Part shown: positions 1 to 8,610 of the stretch, piece after piece
Position numbering within the stretch: position 1 is the stretch's first letter
Layout: every line of letters starts with the position of its first letter
DNA from: Saccoglossus kowalevskii
Taxonomy: Eukaryota > Hemichordata > Enteropneusta > Harrimaniidae
Assembly: GCF_000003605.2 (NCBI RefSeq)
Contig: NW_003129372.1
Location: 79,583 to 95,849, forward strand
Length of the DNA stretch: 16,267 nt
Reading direction: 5' to 3'
Made by a program: the position numbers and the translations under genes
Notes under the pieces: generated by a model
The model's input: only the letters and a program-made list of their open reading frames with translations
Told to the model about the DNA's origin: nothing
Database searches by the model: none

Positions 1-1130
1 GAAACCCTTTCACGATTTCATGGTATTTGAAACAAATCTACTTGCCATGTATAGTGTGATAGATAGAAGACTATTTTAGCGATTATTTTACGACTGGCTA
101 AGAACGAGGCAGCAGATTGCATGAGGCACTCGGACAAAACTGTCACGTGACACTGAAACAACATCAACGAAACAAACCATTGCATTGAAAAAAAGTTTTA
201 CTCACGTGTGCCTAGGTTACTCAAGTCTGTTTTGGGCTCTTCGGGTGGCGGGTGCATTCCTGTTAGAAAAACAATAATTCCCATTAACGACTTACGTTGA
301 ATCAATTTTATACCTTAAACTAACTAGTTGAAATTTGTTGTCAATTCAGTTCAAATAAATTTCACATACGAAACATGTCATACGGTGTACGGATTGTTGT
401 AACTTAAAAGGGGAAACATTTTACACAAATAAGATTTCTAAAAAATTGTTAGCTATAAAACGGGATATACAGTAGACGGAGAAATATTCACTACGTTTCA
501 ATGGATTTGGTGTTTCAAGGGTATACAACACGTAAAGCCGTTCTTATAATGCAATACCCCCCCCCACCCGCACATCGAAGATATGTAAATATTTTTTCGT
601 GTTTATAATGCAATTCGCACATACCACGTCACATTATTATTCGACATATAAGCTAAACGTGCAATTCCTTGGTTTTAACGTTATCGAATGTTCCCCAATA
701 TACAAAAAACATCCGTTATCAAAATAAAAAAAAATATCGGTGGACACGCACCTGGAGGAAGAGGTAGGAGAAACGGCGGTGGTTTTCTACATGTGCACGC
801 TAGTTTGTACACAGCACCCTTTTCAGAATACGTATAACACAGATCTCGACTGCCAAGGTTATCTGACATGATGTATATGCAATATAAGATACTGAAATGA
901 ACACGAGTTCCAGTACGACATGAAAGCGGAACTTTATCTGCACTGATGGCGGAAATAGATATAAATATGTCTGAACAGCCGATATATACATATAGTAAAA
1001 ATGACAATTCCTAACCAATCTGAATTTTAGATTTAACTGAGGACAAAGTTTGCAGTTGAGTCGAAGCATATTCTAGTACTAGTATACTAGGCAGAAATTG
1101 ATCTCAAAATGTCAACAAAACAGCGGCTTT
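1..1130. other. Unassigned non-coding stretch
   Basis: I see no gene here. The two overlapping minus-strand frames between 681 and 1069 have compositions typical of chance frames and no recognisable motif. A C-rich tract lies near 555-570 and a 12-bp palindrome (CTAGTATACTAG) at 1079-1090. The stretch probably lies upstream of the promoter-like region that follows. Confidence 0.6.
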
Positions 1131-1175
1131 CTGATTGGTCCGACTGTTAGGCGTTATATTTGGTATCCAATCAGA
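1131..1175 (+). promoter_or_regulatory. Paired CCAAT boxes (NF-Y-like), probable promoter
   Basis: Two extended NF-Y sites face each other: CTGATTGGTC at 1131-1140 (reverse CCAAT) and ATCCAATCAG at 1165-1174 (forward CCAAT). Their centres are about 33 bp apart, roughly three helical turns. Both match the long NF-Y consensus, including the flanking CAG, which a random CCAAT seldom does. NF-Y is known to bind paired sites at such spacing in animal promoters. The first coding exon proposed at 1456 lies about 280 bp downstream on +, a reasonable distance for a 5' leader. I see no clear TATA box. A divergent minus-strand transcript is possible. Confidence 0.5.
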
Positions 1176-1455
1176 CACAGTCTTGTAAGTAGTTTCGCAT
1201 TGACTCAACGTTTACGGTAGTTCTCGCCTATAGTACAATCGATCGATCGCGAACGGTTGAAATAGCCCCACTGTTTTTGTAAAGTGTCTTTTTCAAAACA
1301 AAGTTGACAATGTTCCGTAAAATCGTATATTAACTATTTGCCATTTTAGTGTTCCTACAACTTCTTGCCACATCACAACCATGGTAGTTTAGTTGGTTGT
1401 TTTCATAGCAATTTCAATTGTATCATCCTGTTACAAATCCCACGGAGGTTTACCC

Positions 1456-1538
1456 ATGGACCCTTTATGCCAAGTATCAAGGCTGACAGGTTTCTTTGAT
1501 GACAGTGCAGTGGAGCTAACAAGACTGATACACGGGAA
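1456..1538 (+). CDS. Probable first coding exon of an unrecognised gene
   Basis: An ATG at 1456 (context ACCCATGG) opens 27 codons that end mid-codon at a strong donor: GGGAA then GTGAGAG at 1539. The peptide begins MDPLCQVSRLTGFFDDSAVE and continues with LTRLIHG. It has an ordinary globular composition, probably amphipathic helix, unlike the Lys/Asn/Ile-rich chance frames nearby. The intron would be phase 2, and the next codon starts AA (Asn or Lys). If unspliced the frame stops two codons later. The leader contains short upstream ATGs, for example at 1381 (three codons then a stop). Paired NF-Y sites lie upstream. I do not recognise the protein family and cannot place the following exons with confidence. 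Confidence 0.45.
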
Positions 1539-1540
1539 GT

Positions 1541-2490
1541 GAGAGTGACTTGTTGTATCTTAATGACTATTCCCATTATATTCTATAATGGAACATGCCA
1601 TAATTAAATAATGCGGATCTCTGAAAATAGCTTGTACAATAAGTCATTAATGTTTACGTTTATGCCAACAATTCGACCCGTACTTTAGTTCCCACTTCTC
1701 TCCGTTTCCACAATTTACGACTGTCAGAACAGTAATCCACAGAATATAATTGGATGAGTGTAAAAAAACTAAAAACAGTAGAAATTTGTCAAACGCCGTT
1801 GCTTGCTAATGTATATTGGCTGTCTTACTGTTGCGTTCTTGAATGGATCCCCATATCTTTAACATGGCCGATGAGGTTCATATTCTTACCATGAGTACGA
1901 GTGATCGGCAGGGCGATTATAGACAGAATACGTTTTTTAAAGGGTTGGTGGGAATATTTCACGTTGGATATATAAACGGCATTATTTTGTTTTCTCTCTC
2001 AACAACTAAGACTTTCGGTTACTCGTTCCGGGTTGTCTTGTAACCCTGAGAATGGCGTTCGTCTACTCTCCATGGTGCACATTCATGGTAACAGTATAAG
2101 AACACCATTCTGTCTCCGTCCGCCAACAGAGGGCGAAAATCCTACAGCGCCGCCTGACAATAATTGATAACAATGAGCATTACATACACAACACACATAA
2201 AACAATTAATTGTACATGTTATTTATTCACATACACACACATTAAATTGTCTGTATATGTCTACTATTTGGCAATTTGTGACTAATAATTGTGTGTTTAT
2301 AGTAGGTATTTTTGTTATTGAATTTACTCCATTGTGTTTTATTACCATGTCATACTTTAAATATTCGAAATTAAATAGACATACCCTATCACATCACATC
2401 ATAATATTCAAAATATTCTCCCACTCGACCCCTTCAACATTTCTCCTACCATAGAGAATTTTCGTGTCGTTTCTTCAATGAATCCCTCCT
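1541..2490. other. Unassigned stretch, possibly first intron
   Basis: No gene or repeat is recognised. A + frame at 1843-2043 has an internal ATG in a fair context (AACATGGCC) but no domain and no clear splice signal. A CA-rich stretch lies at 2180-2245. A CTCF-like motif, CCAACAGAGGGCG, sits at 2123-2135. Confidence 0.5.
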
Positions 2491-2496
2491 TTTTAG

Positions 2497-2529
2497 CTCG
2501 AAGATGACAATGCGGAGCTGTTCTTATAG
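2497..2529 (+). CDS. Weak candidate second exon (33 bp)
   Basis: A good polypyrimidine tract ends in CCTCCTTTTTAG at 2496 and is followed 33 bp later by TTATAG then GTGACC, an acceptable donor. In the phase that would join the exon at 1456-1538, the bases read 10 clean codons, beginning SKMTMRSC after the split codon. In a different phase the same bases read LEDDNAELFL and then a stop, which looks more protein-like but does not fit the upstream phase. The splice signals are the main support, so this is a guess. Confidence 0.18.
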   Translation, partial: LEDDNAELFL

Positions 2530-2569
2530 GTGACCGTTTGTCGTTCATCAGTCAGATTTCGTCATTTCG

Positions 2570-2577
2570 TGACGTCA
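2570..2577. promoter_or_regulatory. Full palindromic CRE (TGACGTCA)
   Basis: This is a perfect 8-bp CREB/ATF consensus within TTTCGTGACGTCATCGAA. It lies about 200 bp upstream of an NRF-1-like site, so this stretch may hold a second regulatory region, but no coding exon can be linked to it. Confidence 0.3.
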
Positions 2578-2770
2578 TCGAAATCATTACCAGCTAGATT
2601 GCCTTGAAATGACATCGGAAGGTACATTGGGCGGACCTCTATCAGATATGTTCATTTTGTGACGATATCAGTATTTCACTAATTATAGCAAATATTTTGA
2701 AAACTACTAGTGAACAATTTGCTCGGTGAAGTTAGGTTGCTAAGTTCTTAAAGCGGGGGAGTTCGTCACC

Positions 2771-2890
2771 TGCGCATGCGGCAAACGGCCATAGCGTGTG
2801 GTTGTTTACAAACAAGCGTCTACCCATGAGCCTTTGCGTTTTCAGCGTACGTTGTTATCGTCGCTAAAGACTCAATTCCCGCGCATGCAT
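2771..2890. promoter_or_regulatory. NRF-1-like GCGCATGC sites with forkhead-like site between
   Basis: TGCGCATGCG at 2771-2780 matches the NRF-1 palindrome. A second GCGCATGC lies at 2881-2888. Between them, near 2803-2815, is TTGTTTACAAACA, a forkhead-type site. The stretch is also richer in CpG than its surroundings. This combination is common in animal promoters, but no transcript start or linked exon is visible. Confidence 0.3.
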
Positions 2891-3501
2891 GGGTGTGCAT
2901 TACTTGACTTTGTTACCACACTAGGACAGTGGGACTATTTCGACTGCCAGATCGCTTGTTCTTTATAAGAATGTTATATCCCACCTAACTACCCAAAACA
3001 ATTTCCATCCTTCATACACAAACCGACCGCATATTCCCATAAAATGTTCATTCAAAATTTAAAACATTTCCACTGCTTTCACGTCTTTACATTCCAAGAT
3101 ATCTACCGAAGAGGGCGTAATAGCACCTTAACATACCAATATCATACTAAAACCATCATACAGTTCTCGGGATTTTCTTATTAACAATTTCACTTTAAAT
3201 AAGTAGTATTACTATACATCTGTCACCATAACGCCACAAGTTACAGCGTGCCGTAATTTTATTATTTTACGGGGTATTTTCATCCTACCATATTTGGAAA
3301 CTAATGCGAATTCCAATGTGGAATGACTACGCGCGTAAGCGTCTGCTAATAATAAAAACAAACATGGCTGCCACCATAGTTTGACCGGACTCCACACAAA
3401 GAAGTTCGCTGATTCTATTTTAAAATTTTTGGATTTCGGCATTCCCATGATGTATCCTTGGAAGGAAAAGACATATAATAATAAGGTTGTTACGAGGATA
3501 C
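2891..3501. other. Unassigned stretch
   Basis: I see no supported gene. Overlapping frames on opposite strands (minus 3212-3448, plus 3381-3572) occupy the same bases and neither shows a domain or good splice sites. ACATGGCTGCC near 3363 resembles a YY1 site, and the frame it opens stops after six codons. Confidence 0.5.
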
Positions 3502-3572
3502 CTCAAAGTATGCACTCAGTACAGTACGCGTCGGTCGATACTTCCGCTGTACTGTCTTCGTGCATACGTTGA
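3502..3572. repeat. 71-bp imperfect hairpin (miRNA-like or MITE remnant)
   Basis: The left arm CTCAAAGTATGCAC..AGTACAG pairs with the right arm CTGTACTGTCTTCGTGCATACGTTGAG read in reverse complement. Blocks of about 5, 8 and 7 pairs are broken by one mismatch and a small bulge, around a loop of about 25 bases. Size and shape suit a microRNA precursor, but also the two ends of a tiny inverted-repeat element. No flanking duplication is clear and the strand is unknown. Confidence 0.4.
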
Positions 3573-4062
3573 GTTGCACATGTATACATTAATAAAAAAA
3601 AAACATGTGCACAACTATACAGCTGTGTGTTACGTTTGTTTATCCTAGTAACATACTTTTGAGACCAGCGAAATAAATATTGTGCCCATGAAGTACACAA
3701 ACACAACCCCTCCACTGGTGCCTAGTCAAAATATACATACACTGGCCATGATTTTGGCACTGTGACAGCTAAACACATTTCAACTTACAACCATGAAACA
3801 GGATCTTAGTAATTCCAAATGGTATTACGAGGCGTTGTGTTATGAGATAACAGAGGGCGCCCCCCACCACATACACATCATCGTTCTGGTAATTGAACAT
3901 GATGCAGATCCTAACGACAACAATTATATCAGTCTCGTAATTCACCCACACATACCATCAATGAGTCACACACAGTGTCACAGTGGTGGAATAATTTTAA
4001 AATGAAATATTGAATACAGATATCACACTCCAAAAACATGCCACTAAAATAACACAGTTATG
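3573..4062. other. Unassigned stretch before the LTR element
   Basis: Nothing is recognised. Short frames on both strands overlap (3769-3951 minus, 3793-4005 plus) and look like chance. ACAGAGGGCG occurs at 3850-3859. Confidence 0.5.
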
Positions 4063-4067
4063 AAAGT
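4063..4067. repeat. Target-site duplication, left copy
   Basis: AAAGT immediately precedes the element, which starts ATCAGGGG. It is matched by AAAGT at 6784-6788 just after the other end. Confidence 0.75.
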
Positions 4068-4650
4068 ATCAGGGGTAAATTCTTCTCCTCTCGGGTTCTC
4101 CACACGTGTCAGGGGGAAATCTCGTCTCGTCTCTCTATCGCGTCCCCTTGAGGTGCGGGATCGGAAGTCACTTTAACTTTACAGTCAAATAAGACACACA
4201 CAACGAAATACGTTTCAGCTCTCGTCTTAGTCGATCAGTCGAGCACTCTATAAGACACAGCGCCCTGGGGAAAAATCCCCAAGACTATCGCAAGGCTGAA
4301 CCAAGACTCGCCCAAGACTCTCTAGGACTGGACTCTCGACTGCGTCTATCGTGCTGTACTCCCCAAGACCAACTAAAACAACTCTTTATTCATTTTCAAA
4401 ACTCTAACCAATTACAAAACAGTAAAAAGACTCTAGGGCGTAACTTTCAATCATAAAGCCAATCACACTAAGTACTGAATACGTCATATCTTTTGATTAA
4501 TCGTTCACTACATTAATAATTACGAATACTAACTGTCAGAATGAGTAGTCTGAATAGCGACGGTTATCTCGTAATTAGTTCCAAATCACTGAGCCAAGTT
4601 CCGTCCAAAACTTCAAATAGGCCTAAACAATGACAGACATAACACAGCAA
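4068..4650 (-). repeat. 3' LTR, lacking 59 bp at its U3 edge
   Basis: Aligned to the right LTR, similarity runs from ATCAGGGGTAAATTC to ACACAGCAA and then stops abruptly. The terminal 59 bp present in the 5' LTR (6725-6783) and in the solo LTR at 13571-14221 are missing. Because both LTRs are made from one template, this is best read as a deletion after insertion, or a defective template, that removed the U3 edge and the polypurine tract. A copy of the CCAAGACT short-repeat block lies near 4278-4373. Confidence 0.8.
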
Positions 4651-5854
4651 AGATACCGTCAGCCACTCATCGTCATATGGGTTAAATACAATACTAAGAA
4701 AAAAGGATAAATCAAAAAGAGTAAAACACACTAATTAATAAACTGATTATAAAGTCTAAATACAATGGTTATAAAGTCACAAATATCAATGGTTATAAAT
4801 CAAAAACAAGGGAAAGGCTACCAATCGACTCACTTTTCTCAAACAGTTCGCTGAGGTAACCCTTCGCTGCACTGTCTCCATTACTAAGGTTACAAACTCT
4901 ATGTCAAAAGGTCAAAAAAACTAAGGCGCGGCGGCGTAACCAAGCGATCAGCCAATCGCTGCAGTAGACAGCATGATCACGTGATTACCAGGGATGCGTC
5001 TCTCGGTTAAAGCATTGCAAAGCGGTAACTAATAAACAATGAATAAAAAAGCTATTAATCAAACTCCTGTCACATACGCTTATAAACTTCAACTGAACTC
5101 ACAAGTCGTTAATCTAAACACAAGTCATATGGCGTGGAAACGGAATGCAAAGACAAAGCTATCAAAACACATTACTCCTCTGGCAAAAAAGACGGGAAAG
5201 ACTAAAACGATATACATGACTAAGTTACATATAATCCTGTCAATCATGAACAAAAGCTTGCGTTATCAAACAATACGTATATAAGCGCATCACACTCTCA
5301 TCCCGAAAAGACATTAAAAAAACGTTACAAAGAGCTCTCAACTCAAAAAGCGTCAGAAGTATTCCGGAACACAACACGTAAACAACAACAACTCTTAAAA
5401 CGTCGATATCTCTGTACATCGACAAATCTCAAAACTCTTAAAAACTCATGGGGGCATCATTCCTCCCATCATATCCCGTACTCATAAACTCATTAAAACG
5501 TCATAAAACTTCACAAAACTCAAAACACTGTGTTGCGAATACTTGTCCACTGAGGCACGCTTAAATCGTTATAAAGGACCTCGCACGTCACTAAATATCA
5601 GTTTAAAACAAAGATCTGGGCGCTTACACACACACAATTCAACACCACAAAAAAACGGTAAGAAAAAACGATAGGAAAAGCAAGCAATACATTACATTAC
5701 TGAGCAATAGTGTTGGGATTAGTGTTGGGATTCTGGAAATGAGTTCAACGTCATTAAGTTACACAGTGTCAGTTACAGTGTCCAACGAGCGGTTCTCTAA
5801 GCAATACACAGATAGCTAAAGTCAAAGTCTATAAGCGTCTCTTCTTTTGTCGCG

Positions 5855-6040
5855 TTATTCCGGGTCGTTCTTTGTCATCTTCTTGTCTTTAATGTCGCTC
5901 AATTCCTGATTATACAGTCCTATCTGGTACTCGTTCTTCGTAAGAGGTTCTGATATCTTCATCTCTTCAGCGTTGTACATCGGTGCCATACTGTTAACGG
6001 TGTTAGTCGTCAAGCGCGGTTTCTGAGTCGTCTCTGCCAT
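5855..6040 (-). pseudogene. Short first-frame remnant (gag-like position)
   Basis: On the minus strand, about 85 bp downstream of the primer-binding site, a frame begins MAETTQKPRLTTNTVNSM and runs 61 codons to a stop. It is rich in Lys, Thr, Asn and Glu, includes NEYQIGLYNQELSDIKDKK, and is hydrophilic. Its position after the leader is where gag starts in an intact element. I see no capsid motif or zinc knuckle, so gag is inferred from position only. The frame could be opened 16 codons earlier (ATG at 6088), but the internal MAETT start looks more natural. Confidence 0.4.
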
Positions 6041-6124
6041 GGAGCTGTTAGTTCGGTTCACAAGAAAGACACACCTTCGCCATTTCACTTTTCTTCACAG
6101 GATGTCAATGTGTGTTAAACACCT

Positions 6125-6141
6125 GCCCGGATTCTCCACCA
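6125..6141 (-). other. Primer-binding site
   Basis: Read on the minus strand, the LTR end ...CCTGAT is followed after 3 bases by TGGTGGAGAATCCGGGC. This has the form expected for pairing with a tRNA 3' end: TGG against CCA, then seven acceptor-stem bases and part of the T stem. I have not identified which tRNA it matches. It fixes the element's orientation. Confidence 0.6.
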
Positions 6142-6144
6142 CGT

Positions 6145-6783
6145 ATCAGGGGTAAATTCTTCTCCTCTCGGGGTTCTCCACACGTGTCAGGGGAAAATCT
6201 CGTCTCGTCTCGTCTCTCTATCGCGTCCCCTTGAGGGGAAGTCACTTTAACTTTACAGTCAAATAAGACACACACAACGAAATACGTTTCAGCTCTCGTC
6301 TTAGTCGATCAGTCGAGCACTCTATAAGACACAGCGCCCTGGGGAAAAGTCCCCAAGACTATCGCAAGGTTGAACCAAGACTCGCCCAAGACTCTCTAGG
6401 ACTGGACTCTCGACTGCGTCTATCGTGCTGTACTCCCCAAGACCAACTAAAACAAATCTTTATTCATTTTCAAAACTCTAACCAATTACAAAACAGTAAA
6501 AAGACTCTAAGGCGTAACTTTCAATCATAAAGCCAATCACACTAAGTACTGAATTCGTCATATCCTTTGATTAATCGTTCACTACACTAATAACTACGAA
6601 TACTAACTGTCAGAATGAGTAGTCTGAATAGCGACGGTTATCTCGTAATTAGTTCCAAATCACTGAGCCAAGTTCTGTCCAAAACTTCAAATAGGCCTAA
6701 ACGATGACAGACATAACACAGCAATTCGCTAATAATCAGCTAATTAAGTCGGTCAACAGATACGCGAAAACTAATTCATGACA
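6145..6783 (-). repeat. 5' LTR, complete (639 bp)
   Basis: Read on the minus strand the LTR begins TGTCATGAATT and ends CCCCTGAT, so it has the usual TG start but not the usual CA end. The solo copy at 13571-14221 shows the same two ends. It contains a block of CCAAGACT-type short repeats (+ strand, about 6352-6447), a palindrome GGGGAAAAGTCCCC at 6341-6354, and AATAAA on the minus strand near 6459. The first 40 bases on + echo the sequence just outside the LTR. Confidence 0.8.
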
Positions 6784-6788
6784 AAAGT
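6784..6788. repeat. Target-site duplication, right copy
   Basis: AAAGT directly follows ...TTCATGACA and equals 4063-4067. Confidence 0.75.
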
Positions 6789-6837
6789 ACCATGGAACAA
6801 ACATGTGGAACATATATAAGCTGTAGGGCCGTATAAT

Positions 6838-7010
6838 AAGCGAAGGTCTGATTCCCATAGCTTGCCTGGATCTCAGGTCCCATTGTACCCACCCTACAAA
6901 CTATGTTCATTATATTATTTTGCTTCTATGTCTTATGAGAAACAATATTCTTTTGGTGTGCTAAAAAAAAAATCATTGCGGTCACCTTCAAATTCAAGAT
7001 GGCGTCCAAT
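6838..7010 (+). repeat. Left terminal inverted repeat
   Basis: It begins AAGCGAAGGTCTGATTCCC and ends near TTCAAGATGGCGTCCAA. It aligns over its length to the reverse complement of 9050-9219, with perhaps three quarters of bases shared by eye and several small indels. A run of ten A lies near 6963. The + frame at 6862-7074 is a shadow within it. Confidence 0.7.
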
Positions 7011-7790
7011 ATGCTTACTGAATGGTAAATGTACACATATCTGGTTAAATACATATGCTATAATGTTAGTTTAAATGCCTATACGTATGTTTTATTGACT
7101 AAATAATCCACATATTTGCATTCCAAGTTGATATTAATAGTTGATAGCAATATATCCATGCTAACCGAGTCCACACTCACATTGTAGTGTATTGTCCGTC
7201 TCGTGGACCTGACGACTTTAGTAATTATAGAAGTACCAATTAGCCATTCTTCAACAATCAGTAGTCACGTGAAGGGTAAGCATCTGCTGCGGGCATGTCG
7301 AACCTGTCATGTCAGCCTAAAAATGGCACAACAAGTTTACTAGACAAACAACCAAACAAAACCACAAGAACAAACAGTTGTTTTGTATGATATTAGATAT
7401 TGGATCTGTTTTAATGATACATGTATAATGCTCACTTCAAATTGACAAAATTATATACCAAATTGTGTACAAACAATTTGCGCAATGAGCACTTCATAAC
7501 TATATGCCAGGCCGTATTTTTCATAGTTGTTATTGGACCCTATATATATAGGGAATTGTATATATTTGTACGAACTGCTAAATTTATTTGCCAGATAGAA
7601 AAAACAATTTGCAATTGAAAGTTTGAGTGACTTTTATTTTGAAATGTCCAATATAAAGTATATAATGGGCAAATAAAGCTATCATTGCTGGTTACGAATA
7701 TTTGTAATAAGTGTGTGTGGTGGCAAACACACAATAACATATCAAAGTTTTAATATTACGATCTGAACAGTAACTTCTAGTATATGATAT

Positions 7791-8530
7791 TCGGAAATCT
7801 GTAATCAGCGAATCAAGGGTCTTACACATACACGTACAAACTGTCGGACGAAACTTGACCTGTACCTTTCAGTAGTGTATATAAGGACATAAAACATTTG
7901 CCGAAAATAACAATATTTTATTCAATTAATCATTCGTTTCGCTAATTACAGATAATCGGAAATCTGTAATCAGCGAAACAAATGTCCTACATGTGTGTTA
8001 TTATGTAAACTGTAGGCTTTAGTAGTCGAGTGTACAACTGAATGGAACAGTTGTCAAAAATAAAGATGATGACATCGGAAGGAAGGTCCATAAAGGAGGG
8101 CAACCCCATCTTTTGACCTTGGTTGAACCAGGGAGCCCGCCATACTGATGGTCATATGCCAATTAATACGCCTTTTGGTATGCCTCGGAGCGTTGCACGT
8201 TGCGAAGCTGGTTGCAATGTTGCTGTTAATTTAAAAAAAAACATCCTCTTTATTTTTGACAATTGTTTCATGCCGTTGTATACACTACTGAAAGGTGAAT
8301 GTACTGGTCAAGTTTCGTCGAAATGATTGTACGTGTAAGACCATTGTTTCGTTGATTACGTATTTTAATTATCTGTAATTAGCGAAACGAACCATTTACG
8401 TATTAAATATTGTTATTTTCGGCAAATATTTTGTAAATATTGTACATTTAAAACCCATTTTCACTGATTACAGTTTAATTTTCATTTTTGTGTGTTATCC
8501 TTGTTTCGTTTCGTTTCTTCGATTACAATA
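7791..8530. repeat. Nested fold-back element with hairpin-forming blocks
   Basis: The core arms 7891-8072 and 8241-8432 are inverted copies sharing TTTGCCGAAAATAACAATAT, TTCGTTTCGCTAATTACAGAT and TTGTCAAAAATAAAGA. Inside each arm is a further local palindrome: 7936-7979 (GTTTCGCTAATTACAGAT against ATCTGTAATCAGCGAAAC) and 8346-8388. The unit CTGTAATCAGCGAA..GTCTTACAC occurs again outside the left core arm at 7796-7880 as a direct repeat of 7960-8035. A decayed counterpart lies outside the right arm near 8485-8525. This looks like a MITE or fold-back element inserted in, or forming the centre of, the larger transposon. No clear flanking duplication was found. Confidence 0.65.
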
Positions 8531-8610
8531 AGCCAAAATGTGCCGATGACTCTTTAAATTTCGAAGGGCCTTTTAGAACTGTATGTCCAATTTTTGGTGT
8601 GCATTGCTAA

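Larger units (their letters stand above)
4651..6144 (-). other. Interior of the LTR element
   Basis: The interior is about 1.5 kb without enzyme domains. From about 4746 to 4800 there are three near-copies of GGTTATAAAGTC-type sequence. From about 5410 to 5530 the + strand is rich in AAAACTC-like words. A 12-bp tandem (TAGTGTTGGGAT twice) lies near 5710-5733. The + frame at 5039-5284 is Lys/Asn-rich and considered chance. Only the segment next to the 5' LTR looks retroviral-like: a primer-binding site and a short frame. Confidence 0.6.
4068..6783 (-). mobile_element. Non-autonomous LTR retrotransposon
   Basis: Two direct copies of a long repeat (4068-4650 and 6145-6783) enclose about 1.5 kb of unrelated sequence. 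The whole unit is bounded by AAAGT at 4063-4067 and at 6784-6788, a target-site duplication of 4 or 5 bp (the T could belong to the LTR). A tRNA-type primer-binding site next to the right LTR shows that the element runs on the minus strand, so the right copy is the 5' LTR. The interior is far too short for gag-pol. It shows only a short remnant frame, with no protease, reverse transcriptase or integrase, so the element would need proteins from a relative. The LTRs differ by roughly a dozen substitutions plus a few indels, suggesting a fairly recent insertion. The superfamily cannot be assigned. Confidence 0.85.

Noticed and set aside
681-1069. Two overlapping minus-strand frames of 108 and 89 codons
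   Set aside because: They overlap in different phases, have no domain and have the skewed composition of AT-rich non-coding DNA.
1843-2043. Plus-strand 66-codon frame with an internal MADEVHILTM start
   Set aside because: The start context is fair, but there is no donor in a sensible place, no domain, and the second half is a hydrophobic low-information sequence.
3212-3572. Frames on opposite strands over the same bases
   Set aside because: They are mutually exclusive, without motifs or splice sites. The lower part of the + frame is explained by the hairpin.
5039-5284. Lys-rich 81-codon + frame inside the LTR element
   Set aside because: It runs antisense to the element and has the composition expected of A-rich sequence.
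7538-7553. Perfect 16-bp palindrome CCCTATATATATAGGG
   Set aside because: It is inside the transposon and AT-repeat based, too easy to arise by chance to claim a function.
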